40,631 nucleotides of DNA from Leptothoe spongobia TAU-MAC 1115 (GCF_018739885.1 NZ_JADOES010000037.1:89474-130104); one strand, 5' to 3'. Positions 16,995-26,738 are shown, numbered from the stretch's first letter. The notes: generated by a model not told the origin, from the letters alone. Made by a program: numbers and translations.

Positions 16995-18644
16995 ATGTCG
17001 GTTCAAGTCTTGGGTAGGCGTTTTGGGCTCAGGCCATTGCGTTCACTGGGTTATTACCTTGGTCTTTTTAGTCTGTGTCTTGTTTTAGCTATTGCCTGTG
17101 GCGGTGGTGGTGATGGAGACCAAGGGACAGCAACCCCATCAAATGGCCGTGTCTCCATGGGGACTACCCTCAGTGCTCGTACATTAGATCCTGCTGATGC
17201 CTATGAAATTTTTCCCGGCATCTTGCTCTATAACCTGGGCGATCGTCTCTATACCTATGCACCGGGCACAACGACGCTAGAACCGCAGTTGGCAACGGCC
17301 ATGCCAACGATTAGTGATGATGGTTTGACCTATACTATCCCTCTGCGTGAAGGGGTAAAGCTCCATGATGGCTCGGATTTTAATGCTGAGGTCATGGCCT
17401 TTTCCATTCAGCGATTTATGGATAATGGTGGACGTCCAGCATTCTTGCTCGCTGAAAAAATTGAGACGGTAGAGGCTACCGATGATTATGAACTGACCAT
17501 TACCCTAAAGCAGCCGTTTGCCGCCTTTACTTCTCTTCTGACATTTTGGGGTGTCACTCCTGTTCCTAATGAGACCTACACCATTGGTGATGCCCAATTT
17601 AAGCCTGAAGAATTTATCGGGTCTGGTCCCTATAAGTTGGCATCCTTTAGCAGCGATGTGATCAAGTTGGATGCTAATCCAGACTACTGGGGGGAAATCC
17701 CAGCTAATCAGGGGATCGATATTCAGATTTTTACCAGTCCCGCCATCCTGTACAACACATTTCGATCTGGCGGTTTAGATGTGGCCTATCAAACGCTAGA
17801 TCCCGATCAGATTGCAGCGCTCGAACGTGAAGCTGATCAGGGTGGCTGGAATGTGATTGAAGCCGGTTCTACCGTTGTGAACTACATGTCACTCAATCAA
17901 AAGATTGAACCGTTTGATAACTTGAATGTGCGTAAAGCTGTGGCGGCTATGATCGATCGTAATTTGATCAATGATCGGGCTTTCCAAGGTCAGGCAGAAC
18001 CACTTTATAGTCTGATTCCTAAAAGCTTTGATGTGTATGAGCCGGTTTTTGAAACCGCTTATGGTGACGGCGATTACGAAAAGGCGAAGGGATTTCTTAA
18101 AGAAGCAGGGATTACTGAGGCGAATCCCCTTGAGTTTGAGATTTGGTACCCGACGTCTTCGACCACCCGTAGTGTAGTGGCGAACACCCTCAAGGAGGCG
18201 ATTGAGTCCAAGCTAGCAGGTCTGGTTAATGTTCAGGTCAGCACCGCTGAATCTGCCACGCTGTGGGAGAACGTAGAAAATGGCATTTATCCCAGCGTGT
18301 TAGCTAATTGGTATCCAGACTATTTTGATCCAGATAACTTTGTACAGCCGTTCTTGAGCTGTAGCGAAGGTTCTGTAGAAACCCTGTGTGAGAAGGGGGC
18401 AACCCAGGGGAATGGTTCGTTCTATTACAGCGCTAAGACCAATGATTTGCTGACTAAGCAAAGTGCTGAATTGGACGAATCTGTTCGAAATGACTTGTTT
18501 CAAGATTTGCAGCAGGCGATGGTGGATGATGTGCCCTACATTCCCCTCTGGCAAAACAAGGACTATGTCTTTGCTGCCTCAGGTGTCGGTGGCGTTGCCA
18601 TTGAACCAAACCAGCAATTTTTGCTATGGCAAATCAGTAAATAA
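16995..18644 (+). CDS. ABC transporter substrate-binding lipoprotein, family 5 (peptide/nickel type)
   Basis: This encodes 549 residues. The N-terminus has basic residues, a hydrophobic stretch and a lipobox LAIAC with C35, followed by a Gly/Asp-rich linker, so it is a lipoprotein anchored outside the inner membrane. The mature part has family-5 signatures: ARTLDPADAYE, then YTIPLREGVKLHDGSDFNAE, and ANPDYWGE. The family binds oligopeptides, nickel or related solutes and delivers them to a DppB/DppC permease pair. The start is supported by GGAG seven bases before the ATG. The permease gene follows 81 bases later, after a strong hairpin. No ATPase or second permease gene is in the window, so the transporter must be completed from elsewhere. 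Confidence 0.93.
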   Translation: MSVQVLGRRFGLRPLRSLGYYLGLFSLCLVLAIACGGGGDGDQGTATPSNGRVSMGTTLSARTLDPADAYEIFPGILLYNLGDRLYTYAPGTTTLEPQLATAMPTISDDGLTYTIPLREGVKLHDGSDFNAEVMAFSIQRFMDNGGRPAFLLAEKIETVEATDDYELTITLKQPFAAFTSLLTFWGVTPVPNETYTIGDAQFKPEEFIGSGPYKLASFSSDVIKLDANPDYWGEIPANQGIDIQIFTSPAILYNTFRSGGLDVAYQTLDPDQIAALEREADQGGWNVIEAGSTVVNYMSLNQKIEPFDNLNVRKAVAAMIDRNLINDRAFQGQAEPLYSLIPKSFDVYEPVFETAYGDGDYEKAKGFLKEAGITEANPLEFEIWYPTSSTTRSVVANTLKEAIESKLAGLVNVQVSTAESATLWENVENGIYPSVLANWYPDYFDPDNFVQPFLSCSEGSVETLCEKGATQGNGSFYYSAKTNDLLTKQSAELDESVRNDLFQDLQQAMVDDVPYIPLWQNKDYVFAASGVGGVAIEPNQQFLLWQISK

Positions 18645-18656
18645 ATGGTTTGGGCC

Positions 18657-18700
18657 AATCCCATGTAGGGGTGTGCCATGGAACGCTCCTACATGGGATT
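18657..18700 (+). terminator. Perfect inverted repeat between the binding-protein and permease genes
   Basis: AATCCCATGTAGG (18657-18669) pairs perfectly with CCTACATGGGATT (18688-18700), a 13-base-pair stem with an 18-base loop. It lies 13 bases after the binding-protein stop. It has no U-run, so it fits an mRNA-stabilising or attenuating hairpin that would let the binding protein be made in excess over the permease. Confidence 0.55.
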
Positions 18701-18725
18701 AGATTGTTAGATATGGGGGAAATAA

Positions 18726-19754
18726 ATGTCATCTCGCGCTAATGCGCTGCGCTACTATGTGCTGTCGCGACTCATGCTTGCACCGTTAATGATCTGGACG
18801 ATCACGACGGTGGTCTTTTTGCTTATGCGGGCAACCCCTGGGGATCCGGTTGATGCTTTGCTGGGGCCACGGGCACCCATTGAAGCCAAGGAGGCATTGC
18901 GATCGCAACTGGGTCTTGACCAACCCCTCTTCTTTCAATACCTGGATTATCTAGGGCACTTGCTGCGATTTGACCTGGGTAGCTCTATTGCGAGTCAGGG
19001 GCAAACCGTGTGGCAAATTATTGGCGATCACTTTCCTGCTACGGTTGAACTCACGATTTGTGGCCTGACTGTAGCGGCGATTGTCGGCATTACTGTTGGC
19101 TCTATTGCGGCATCCCGGCCCAATACACCTATTGATGCTGGTGGACGGCTGTTTGGCATTCTCACCTATGCCACACCCATGTATTGGTTTGGCATGATTT
19201 TGCAGCTGGTCTTTGCTGTGAAACTGCGGTGGTTTCCCATCGGTACCCGGTTCCCTCTCATCCAAACACCCCCTGATGGTCCAACGGGTCTGTACCTGCT
19301 CGATAGCCTACTCCATGGCAACCTATCTCAGTTTGGGACATCCCTCTATCATCTAGCATTACCTAGTCTGACCCTAGGAATTTTGATCAGTGGTGTGTTT
19401 GAGCGGATGGTGCGGGTTAATCTCAAGCAAACGCTCCGGGCTGACTATGTCGAGGCTGCAAGGGCCCGAGGTATTCCCGAGTTTCGCATCATCACTGTCC
19501 ATGCCCTCAAAAATGCTTTGATTCCAGTGATCACCATTCTGGGGCTAACCTTTGCCTCCTTATTGGGAGGCACGGTGCTCACAGAGGTCACTTTTTCTTG
19601 GCCTGGCTTAGCCAACCGCTTTTTTGAAGCTATCTCACAGCGGGATTACGAAGTAGTGCAGGGATTGATGACGTTTTTTGGCACGATTGTTGCGCTAGTT
19701 AGCATTGCCATTGATATTCTCAATGCCTACGTCGATCCCAGAATTCGATACTAA
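18726..19754 (+). CDS. ABC transporter permease, DppB/OppB-like
   Basis: This encodes 342 residues with about six membrane helices. The first helix follows a short cytoplasmic N-terminus (LAPLMIWTITTVVFLLM), then comes the family signature ATPGDPVDALLGP. The cytoplasmic EAA loop, which contacts the ATPase, is DYVEAARARGIPEF (about 240). The C-terminal region GGTVLTEVTFSWPGL is typical of DppB/OppB. It forms half of the channel for the peptide/nickel class of importers. The ATG is preceded by GGGGAA. It follows the substrate-binding gene in the same direction; the partner DppC-like permease is not next to it. Confidence 0.93.
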   Translation: MSSRANALRYYVLSRLMLAPLMIWTITTVVFLLMRATPGDPVDALLGPRAPIEAKEALRSQLGLDQPLFFQYLDYLGHLLRFDLGSSIASQGQTVWQIIGDHFPATVELTICGLTVAAIVGITVGSIAASRPNTPIDAGGRLFGILTYATPMYWFGMILQLVFAVKLRWFPIGTRFPLIQTPPDGPTGLYLLDSLLHGNLSQFGTSLYHLALPSLTLGILISGVFERMVRVNLKQTLRADYVEAARARGIPEFRIITVHALKNALIPVITILGLTFASLLGGTVLTEVTFSWPGLANRFFEAISQRDYEVVQGLMTFFGTIVALVSIAIDILNAYVDPRIRY

Positions 19755-20070
19755 GGAACCTGCAACCAATGACTACAATGTCCAGCATGATCTCTTCAGT
19801 CAGGGCTGGATGTCTGTCAATGCTGCTTTTGTATCTCTGTATGATTCAAAACATTGAGTTTTGCAATGATCTTTAAAGTAGGCTGCTATCAAAATTGATT
19901 GTGAATTGTTACGTTTGCATGGCATCCCTGCATTAGCCGATGGCTCCAAAGCAACCCGCGAACCGTGTCAGCAAGGATAGCGATTTCCTATGATGCTGAA
20001 ATATATCAGTGAGTTCGCTTAAATTTTGCTGCTAAAGCTATGATTAGTGAGGTCTTGGTTATGATATAAG
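19755..20070. other. Intergenic region after the permease
   Basis: Nothing with coding character was seen in these 316 bases, and no clear terminator hairpin. It separates the transporter genes from the exported SPOR-like protein and probably contains the promoter of the latter. Confidence 0.4.
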
Positions 20071-20490
20071 ATGCTTCCTAATCTTGGTGCTATAAACTTA
20101 CAGGGCTGGCGACAGCTGATCTGTTGCTTGGCAACTACTAGTATGTTCTGGCTATTGTCGATTGATGTTGCTTCAGCACAATCGTCAGATTGTAGCTTTT
20201 TCATATCTCCTCAAGATTTCAACACCTTTGAAGGCAGTGATGACAGAATTGTCATTGGACAGGTTAAAGAGCGTCCCTACGTTGTTCTCTTAACCCATGA
20301 TATTCAAGATAATTTACCCGCTATCCGGGCTTGCATTCCAGATGCATTTTTAACCTCCTCAAGATTAGGTCGTTACATTAATATTGCATCTTTTCGGAAT
20401 TATCGCGATGCCAATGAATTAGTGAACCGGATTGAGGATTATCTCGATGTTGATGTTCGATTAATACACTATAGCCGTTTAGGTCGATAG
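20071..20490 (+). CDS. Small exported protein with a SPOR-like fold
   Basis: This encodes 139 residues. The N-terminus carries a signal peptide ending near VASAQS (about residue 36), so the mature protein of about 103 residues is exported. The mature part has the order strand, helix, strand of SPOR-like domains: YVVLLTH, then an Ala/Cys-containing helix, then GRYINIASFRNYRDANELVNRI, and finally VDVRLIHYSRLG. The GRYINIASF.NYRDANEL segment is the most SPOR-like part. SPOR domains bind denuded peptidoglycan glycans, but this similarity is by eye only. The two Cys (about 42 and 93) might form a disulphide. No strong ribosome binding site precedes the ATG. Confidence 0.6.
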   Translation: MLPNLGAINLQGWRQLICCLATTSMFWLLSIDVASAQSSDCSFFISPQDFNTFEGSDDRIVIGQVKERPYVVLLTHDIQDNLPAIRACIPDAFLTSSRLGRYINIASFRNYRDANELVNRIEDYLDVDVRLIHYSRLGR

Positions 20491-20671
20491 CCATTCTTAC
20501 TAAGAGACTTCAGCCAGGTGTAGTAACTCTATGTGCTTGTAATCAGAGCGTTTCGGCCAAATGGCCTGAATCCCCAGGCCATTGTAATGACCAAGAAGAT
20601 TGTTGAGAAAAATGCATGTCATGATGATGTCAGTAATCTGTTCACAGTATGTGTTTAAGGGCCTTTAAAAG

Positions 20672-21571
20672 ATGATTGGGCTAAATTGCAACATACTATC
20701 TCGTTCTTTGCGTCCGCAGCATTTTGCCTGGCTACTTGGTTGTGCGGTGATGACTGTGGGACTTGCTTCTGAGACAAGTGCTCGTCCTCTCTCTGTTCGT
20801 GTAAATCGATGGCTAGAATTACGCAATGCTAGTGGTACTGTTGACTTTCTTCAAAGTGGGCAATGGCGTCAAGCTCAGGTGGGTCAACGTTTAGGCTCTG
20901 TTGGTGATGGCTTACGTACGGGGGCAGGATCGTTAGCTAGACTGGCTTTAGATACCCAAGTCGGATTTGTTACCGTTTCTGAAAACACTACATTTAGTAT
21001 TACTCAGTTATATACTACTCCCCGAGGCGGCAAGGTGACTGAGCTCGATGTACCTCGTGGTCAAGTCAGATTATTTGTCAGACGTTTTACTAATCCAGAT
21101 TCGAGTTTAGAGATTCGTACGCCAGCTGGTGTCAATGGTGTACGTGGAACAGATTTCGGTATCGCTATTCAACCTAGTGGTCGTTCATCACTCGCTGTGG
21201 AAGAGGGCAGTGTGGCATCGTCTGCTCAGGGTGAGTCAGTAACAGTACCAGAAGGGTACCAAAATTATACGATTCCGGGACAGCCTCCTTCTGAGCCGAT
21301 GCCGATTACTGAAGATCCGAACTTAAATATTCTGAGAATTGAGAGTCAGCGTCGTGATGGTGAGGAAATTGTATTCCTAGACGGTGCAACCTTTTTTGTT
21401 AATTCACTTGTTATTGAAGGTGTCACTCAAGAAATTATTGCTGATGAAGATGATGAGCAGATAGGTACCTTTTCATTAGAGGTTCCACTACCTGCAGATA
21501 GAAGCAGCATTGAGGTAAAAGTGATTACTCCTCTTGGCAAAACGCAGATCTATGATGTGGTCTTTCGCTAG
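20672..21571 (+). CDS. FecR-domain exported protein
   Basis: This encodes 299 residues. A signal peptide (about 1-38, hydrophobic WLLGCAVMTVGLA) is followed by a LysM-less FecR core: GDGLRTGAGSLARLAL, then VSENTTFSI, then LDVPRGQVRLFVRRF, then IRTPAGVNGVRGTDFGIAI and LAVEEGSV. The C-terminal part (about 210-299) is an extra beta-rich region ending in TPLGKTQIYDVVFR. In cyanobacteria FecR proteins of this kind commonly sit next to CHASE2-domain kinases or cyclases, and here the gene overlaps the CHASE2 kinase gene by 20 bases. It probably acts outside the inner membrane as a sensor or partner of that kinase. The ligand is unknown. Confidence 0.87.
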   Translation: MIGLNCNILSRSLRPQHFAWLLGCAVMTVGLASETSARPLSVRVNRWLELRNASGTVDFLQSGQWRQAQVGQRLGSVGDGLRTGAGSLARLALDTQVGFVTVSENTTFSITQLYTTPRGGKVTELDVPRGQVRLFVRRFTNPDSSLEIRTPAGVNGVRGTDFGIAIQPSGRSSLAVEEGSVASSAQGESVTVPEGYQNYTIPGQPPSEPMPITEDPNLNILRIESQRRDGEEIVFLDGATFFVNSLVIEGVTQEIIADEDDEQIGTFSLEVPLPADRSSIEVKVITPLGKTQIYDVVFR

Positions 21572-24230
21572 TTGTCGTAAGGTTCTAAGACGATATGAAC
21601 CTCTGTTTCCAGGTTTACTGGTCAGTGGTGTAGTGGTGGCTCTGTCATCGCTAGGTACATTCAAATATCTCGATTATCCAGCGTCTGATGTCATCACTCG
21701 CTGGAGAGGGCCTCAACCCTGGAGTGAAGAGTTGTTGGTGATTGATATCGATGATGCTACCGTCACACAGTTAAGGCAGTACCCACTATCACGAAAATAC
21801 TACGCTGATCTATTACAGAAACTTATTGAGGCTGATAATCGCGTCGTTGCCTTTGATATTCTGATGTCAGAACCTAATCAAGGCGATGAACTTTTAGCTG
21901 GTGCGATGGCTGAACATGGTGGGACCATTTTAGCGACTACTCTTGATAAGAACGAACAGGCGCTAGATCCGGTTTTATCCTTACGCAAAAATGCACGGGA
22001 GATTGGACAAATTGACGATAGTCACGACTTTGATGGTATTACACGTCGTCACCGACTTTCCATTGCTAACAGTCTTTCGTTAGCTGCTTCTACTGCGGCT
22101 ATCTACAGTGCAACAGCAGCTCCTATTGCCCTTCCGAAGTTACCCAATAATGAGTTGTTGATAAACTGGCCAGGTCCTGTTGAAGATGTCTCTAAATCGC
22201 TGGCTCATGCTAGTCTTGTGGATATTCTAGATGATAAGATTCCTGCTGAGAGAATTCAAAATAAGATTATTCTGGTGGGTGTTAGTGCTAGAGGTGTCGA
22301 TCGAGACATCCGTACTCCTTTTGATAGTGACCCAGTAGATGGCATGTATGTCTATGCTGCTGTATTACATAATCTTTTGCAAGAAAATTGGCTACGTCTT
22401 CCTAATCAGCCTCTAATTCATATTTTTCTGCTGTTGATGGGACCTTTGATTACGTTATCTCTTCAAGGGCGTTCATTTTTACGTCAAATGAGTCTTTGGA
22501 TTGTGGGCGTGAGCCTTTGGTTAGGGGTGTGCTTTGGGGCTCGTTTTCTTAATTATGCATTACCTGTGGCGACACCGATTGTCTTACTTAGTCTTACAGA
22601 GGGGCTAATTATCTTTACTGATCGCTTGCGTAGTAGCGCTATTCTTCAAGCTCGTAATGAGTTTTTGGGTACTATGAGCCATGAGCTACGCACACCGCTC
22701 AATGCCATTATTGGTGTCTCTGAGATGATGCAGGAGACTCACCTTGATCCTAGGCAGCGAGAGTTTAGTGAGACTATTCAGAATAGCAGTCAGGCTTTGT
22801 TGGCATTGATTAATGATGTGCTTGATTTTTCTAAAATTGAAGCTGGTAGACTTGTATTAGAGGAGCATCCTGTTAATCTCCGTAACTCTGTTGAGGAGAG
22901 TTTAGATATTGTTTCCACAAGGGCAGCTAACAAACCGTTGGATCTTGTCTATATGGTCGATCCAAAAACTCCTCCAGTGATTATTAGCGATCCGATCCGA
23001 TTGAGACAAATTTTGCTCAATTTATTGAGTAATGCGGTTAAGTTCACCGAGAAAGGTGAAGTTGCTGTGATCGTGCAACCTGCTCCCAGCGATGACTTTG
23101 GGACTCCAGTCACTCGCTGGACTCATCCTTCTGAGCAGTCAATTTTGTTACTTTTTGCGGTACGAGATACTGGGATTGGTATTCCAGAAGATCGGATTGC
23201 CCAAATTTTTGAACCGTTTCGTCAAGCGAGTACGTCTACGACTCGTAAATATGGTGGTACAGGTCTAGGATTAACGATTAGCAAACGCCTGGCTGAAACT
23301 ATGGGGGGGCGTTTATGGGTTGAAAGCACACTGAATCAAGGTAGCAGCTTTTTCTTTACTATTCGTGTCCAAGTCGATCCTGTTACTGCTCAGCCAGAAC
23401 GCCCTGAAGCCCTGAAAACCTGGGCTAATCAACGGATGTTGGTAATTGATAAAAATAGTACGCGACGTACAGGATTAGGTTGGCAGTTGGAGGCTTTAGA
23501 TATGGAGCCTATCTTCACCCGTAGCGTTGCAGAAGCATTATTACTAGTACAGCAAGGTCAGCAGTTTGATGGGGTGATTTTGGATGCTGCGATTACAAAA
23601 ATCGATAGTATGAGCGCTATCGAATCATTGCGACAAGCAATGGGTAAACCAACAATGCCGTTAATCGTTCTGGCGGACATCCAGGAAAATTTTAGTCAAG
23701 ATGAACGATCTGATATGGCGATTGTTTGGAAACCTATCAAGCAGGCTGCTTTATATCGGGCGTTGATGCATATTCATCCTCAGGCGGTTCCTAGCCCGGC
23801 GACACTGTCACCAGATACAATTAGCGACGATGAAAGGTCAGCTCCCAGTTTGAAGGTGTTGATTGCTGATGATAATCCTGTCAACCAGCGGGTCGCTCAG
23901 CATATGTTGCAGTTGCTGGGACACCAAGCTGATACTGTTGCCACAGGAGGTGATGCGATCGCAGCTGTCGAGCAAGGTGGATATGATGTGGTTTTGATGG
24001 ATATGCGGATGCCTCAAATGAGTGGGGTAGAAGCCACTCGCCGTATTCGTCAGCTGGGTCCCAATATTCCTCAACCGTGGATTATTGCGATGACGGCCAA
24101 TGCTAGCTCAGAAGATCGCGATCGCTGTCTCAAAGTAGGTATGAATGACTATGTCAGCAAGCCTATCCGTCGTGATAGTTTGTCTCGCATGTTTCAGAAT
24201 ATTGAGAATCCGTCTGAGTCCCTAACCTGA
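21552..24230 (+). CDS. CHASE2-domain hybrid histidine kinase
   Basis: This encodes 892 residues from the ATG at 21552; a TTG at 21534 in the same frame is less likely. An N-terminal helix anchors the extracytoplasmic CHASE2 domain (WRGPQPWSEELLVIDIDD to TPFDSDPVDGMYVYA, about 25-270), which is closed by three membrane helices as usual. The HisKA box is GTMSHELRTPLNAIIG, with phospho-acceptor H377. The HATPase has LRQILLNLLSNAVKF and YGGTGLGLTISKRL. A first receiver-like domain (about 620-725) keeps a possible Asp and Lys but only part of the acidic pocket. The second receiver (about 765-885) is complete: IADDNPVNQR, D817 in VVLMDMRMP, and YVSKPI. The start codon lies inside the end of fecR, implying coupled translation. 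No separate response regulator is adjacent. Confidence 0.93.
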   Translation: MMWSFASCRKVLRRYEPLFPGLLVSGVVVALSSLGTFKYLDYPASDVITRWRGPQPWSEELLVIDIDDATVTQLRQYPLSRKYYADLLQKLIEADNRVVAFDILMSEPNQGDELLAGAMAEHGGTILATTLDKNEQALDPVLSLRKNAREIGQIDDSHDFDGITRRHRLSIANSLSLAASTAAIYSATAAPIALPKLPNNELLINWPGPVEDVSKSLAHASLVDILDDKIPAERIQNKIILVGVSARGVDRDIRTPFDSDPVDGMYVYAAVLHNLLQENWLRLPNQPLIHIFLLLMGPLITLSLQGRSFLRQMSLWIVGVSLWLGVCFGARFLNYALPVATPIVLLSLTEGLIIFTDRLRSSAILQARNEFLGTMSHELRTPLNAIIGVSEMMQETHLDPRQREFSETIQNSSQALLALINDVLDFSKIEAGRLVLEEHPVNLRNSVEESLDIVSTRAANKPLDLVYMVDPKTPPVIISDPIRLRQILLNLLSNAVKFTEKGEVAVIVQPAPSDDFGTPVTRWTHPSEQSILLLFAVRDTGIGIPEDRIAQIFEPFRQASTSTTRKYGGTGLGLTISKRLAETMGGRLWVESTLNQGSSFFFTIRVQVDPVTAQPERPEALKTWANQRMLVIDKNSTRRTGLGWQLEALDMEPIFTRSVAEALLLVQQGQQFDGVILDAAITKIDSMSAIESLRQAMGKPTMPLIVLADIQENFSQDERSDMAIVWKPIKQAALYRALMHIHPQAVPSPATLSPDTISDDERSAPSLKVLIADDNPVNQRVAQHMLQLLGHQADTVATGGDAIAAVEQGGYDVVLMDMRMPQMSGVEATRRIRQLGPNIPQPWIIAMTANASSEDRDRCLKVGMNDYVSKPIRRDSLSRMFQNIENPSESLT

Positions 24231-24241
24231 TCCAACACCCC

Positions 24242-24277
24242 AGCCGAATTCATTCAACCCGATTAAAAATGGACAAT
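24242..24277 (+). repeat. Dispersed repeat, copy 1
   Basis: A 36-base core here matches 39655-39690 at 31 of 36 positions by direct alignment (both contain CCGAATTC and AAAATGGACAAT). Similarity weakens afterwards, but both copies continue into a G/T-rich segment ending in a GTC-containing sequence. Each copy lies shortly after a gene end. Function unknown. Confidence 0.6.
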
Positions 24278-24322
24278 CGTGTCGGTGCACTCTCCTTGTG
24301 GATGTCTTTATTAGGATGCGCT

Positions 24323-25072
24323 TTAGGAATTAACCAACTGACTGGAGCGCTGCTTAATTTTGTGTTGGACCACGACTGATTCTGCATCTTCCATGGACCT
24401 GACTCGTAACATGTTATGGAAAACATTAAATTGGTATGTCATCGCATTATCTATATCCAATGCTGTTAACCAGCCGCTTTTAGGGTGGTAAGCTCCTGTG
24501 TCGATATCAAGCCACCCAGGACCTTTGGCGATGTCTCCAGGTTCAATGCCGGGTAGGGTAAAGGTTATGGTATGACCCGTGATAATGATTTTGTCAGTAA
24601 AGTAAGGCTGCTTATGGCTATGGAAACTGTCACGAATCCAACAGTATTCATGACTAGTTTGTTCAGCTAGAGTGCGCTGGGGATTTAACCCGGCATGGAC
24701 TAGCCAAATATCACCCAAATCGAGATAGAAGGGTAAATCTTTTATCCAATGGAGATGGTCAAATAAATCGTCGACGCTAGTATAGCTGGAGAGAGTAGAT
24801 TGACCGCCGCTATAGAGCCATCCTTGAAAAGCTGGCATGTGGGCTTCACCGTTGGGAAAGGCTTCAAGCAACAGCTGCTCATGGTTGCCCATGACACACT
24901 GGTGATGGTTTTGCCGCACATAATCAACGACTTGTCGACTCTGGGGGCCCCGGTCTATTAAATCCCCAACGAAGTATATTTTATCTTGGAGATCGGGGTT
25001 GACTGCTTCAATTAGCCGCATGAGCCCGTCATAATGGCCATGAATATCACCAATAAAAATACGACGGGTCAT
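24323..25072 (-). CDS. PPP-family metallophosphatase (bacterial serine/threonine phosphatase-like)
   Basis: This encodes 249 residues. The three metal-binding signatures are present in order: GDIHG (8-12), GDLIDRG (36-42) and GNHE (62-65). VHAGLNPQ follows near 125 and ITGHT near 165, completing the dinuclear-metal site. The order and spacing fit PrpA/PrpB-type protein phosphatases or ApaH-like diadenosine tetraphosphate hydrolases. It is shorter than typical ApaH and closer to the protein-phosphatase group, but the substrate is not certain. It is a soluble cytoplasmic protein. The gene is convergent with the CHASE2 kinase gene; a regulatory link with it is speculative. Confidence 0.9.
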   Translation of the reverse strand: MTRRIFIGDIHGHYDGLMRLIEAVNPDLQDKIYFVGDLIDRGPQSRQVVDYVRQNHHQCVMGNHEQLLLEAFPNGEAHMPAFQGWLYSGGQSTLSSYTSVDDLFDHLHWIKDLPFYLDLGDIWLVHAGLNPQRTLAEQTSHEYCWIRDSFHSHKQPYFTDKIIITGHTITFTLPGIEPGDIAKGPGWLDIDTGAYHPKSGWLTALDIDNAMTYQFNVFHNMLRVRSMEDAESVVVQHKIKQRSSQLVNS

Positions 25073-25510
25073 AGCAGTTGTGAATGTGAAGTGAAGAGTG
25101 TTGACTGGGTTAGTTTCTCGGATGGGGTATCACGGAATAAAATAGTGCGATTGCACGTTTACCTTAATACATGCTGCTTTAGTATGCCTTTTCCATACCT
25201 AGAGGCAACACTTTTATCGGTCGGGTTTTCCAATGCTTTAAGTAAGGTTTACAACAGCAATAGAACTTACCTAATAAATAAGTTTAGTAATTGTATTTAG
25301 TACCTTGAGGAACTTGGGCAATTACTAACTCATAGATAGCTTTCATTTAAGCTACTAGGGGTATTCAGTATTATCCCGGATAAACCATTCTAGTCACGTT
25401 GACTGATTTTCATCAACTAGCGTTTCATTGGGGGCGATGAACTCAAGGGTTGTCATCTGTCAATAAGTACGTTTCTTTTAGGTATCCCTGTTTTAGACTC
25501 AGATGCTTGA
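25073..25510. other. Intergenic region between phosphatase and bioB
   Basis: These 438 bases contain only short frames with poor codon use. No tRNA, strong hairpin or repeat was seen. The promoter of the phosphatase gene should lie at its left side. Confidence 0.4.
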
Positions 25511-26536
25511 TTACTGATTGCTATCAGCTAGTGGTCTACCGTCCGGGGCTTCTAGTATGAAACCTGCATCCTGCACCATGGCATAGTCCTGGGCCGCACT
25601 TTGACCGGCTGTGGTCAGATAATCACCGACAAAAATTGAGTTCGCTGGGTAAAGAGCAAGGGGCTGTTGCGATCGCAAATGTACTTCTCGTCCACCTGCA
25701 ATCCGAATTTCTTGGGAAGGAAGTAAAAAACGAAATAGACACAAAATTCGTAGACACCGCTGGGGCGTTAGTTCGCTACGACCACTAAACGGAGTACCAT
25801 CGATGGGAATTAAAAAATTCACCGGCACACTAGTAACATTGAGCTCCCGTAATGACTGAGCTAAGTTAATAATGTCCGTATCGGATTCGCCCATACCTAA
25901 AATGCCGCCTGAGCAGGTGGTTAAACCAGCGGCTTGGACGGCCTTGACTGTGGCTAAGCGGTCCTGATACCCATGGGTGGTGCAGATATCATCGTGGTGG
26001 GTTTCAGCTGTATTGAGATTGTGGTTAATCCGATCGACCCCTGCCGTCTTGAGCTGATGGGCCTGTTCTTCATTTAATAGTCCCAAGGTGGTGCACACCC
26101 GCATTGGATACTCTGCTTTAACTGCGCGTACCGCATCTAAAATTTTCTCAAATGTATTGGGTGTAGGTGTGCGGCCTGAAATCGCCATACAAAAAGTACC
26201 GGCCTTGAGCTGATGGGCACGGTCAGCAGCGGCCAAAATGCGGTCTTGGGCCATTAACGGATACTTTTCAATATCGGCTGATGAAATTTTAGATTGTGAG
26301 CAATAGTGGCAGTCTTCAGGGCACAGGCCACTCTGAGCATTGAGCAAGAAGTGTAACCGTACCCGATTCCCCCAATAGTGATGACGGACGCGATAGGCCG
26401 CTGCTAGCTGGGCCAACAGTTCTGTATCGTCAGCCTGCAGCACCCTAAGCGCATCTTTGTGGTCCAGCTCTTGACCAGCAAGGGCCTGCTCAGCAAGCAG
26501 ATTCCAATCAACTGAGGTGGGTACAGCTTGAATCAT
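25511..26536 (-). CDS. bioB: Biotin synthase
   Basis: This encodes 341 residues from the ATG at 26534-26536. A longer frame starts 13 codons upstream, but AGGAG seven bases before this ATG decides for the inner start. The radical SAM cluster motif is CPEDCHYC (C72, C76, C79). Later family motifs include the GGILGMGES loop, VPVNFLIPIDGTPF and IRIAGGREVHLRS, whose Arg belongs to the auxiliary iron-sulphur site. BioB inserts sulphur into dethiobiotin to make biotin, the last step of the pathway, using S-adenosylmethionine. No other bio genes are in the window. Confidence 0.97.
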   Translation of the reverse strand: MIQAVPTSVDWNLLAEQALAGQELDHKDALRVLQADDTELLAQLAAAYRVRHHYWGNRVRLHFLLNAQSGLCPEDCHYCSQSKISSADIEKYPLMAQDRILAAADRAHQLKAGTFCMAISGRTPTPNTFEKILDAVRAVKAEYPMRVCTTLGLLNEEQAHQLKTAGVDRINHNLNTAETHHDDICTTHGYQDRLATVKAVQAAGLTTCSGGILGMGESDTDIINLAQSLRELNVTSVPVNFLIPIDGTPFSGRSELTPQRCLRILCLFRFLLPSQEIRIAGGREVHLRSQQPLALYPANSIFVGDYLTTAGQSAAQDYAMVQDAGFILEAPDGRPLADSNQ

Positions 26537-26738
26537 TCTAAGGCTCCTTCTCACAATGGGCACAGCGTTTGCCATCCTCTACGGTAATACGAGATGGCCG
26601 TTTCGAGGAAAAGCAGAGAAAAGGAGCTGCAGGGCTAGAGATGTATGAAGATTAGGTGATGGGTTGTGACTAGAAAGGTTGCTAGATGGGTGGTTGTGGG
26701 TAAATGCCATTGACCTCACAACCCTTAGCTCCTAACCC

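Noticed and set aside
25034..25300. 88-residue plus-strand ORF between the phosphatase and bioB
   Set aside because: It starts within the phosphatase coding region on the other strand, has no ribosome binding site and reads as a mixture without protein-like pattern.
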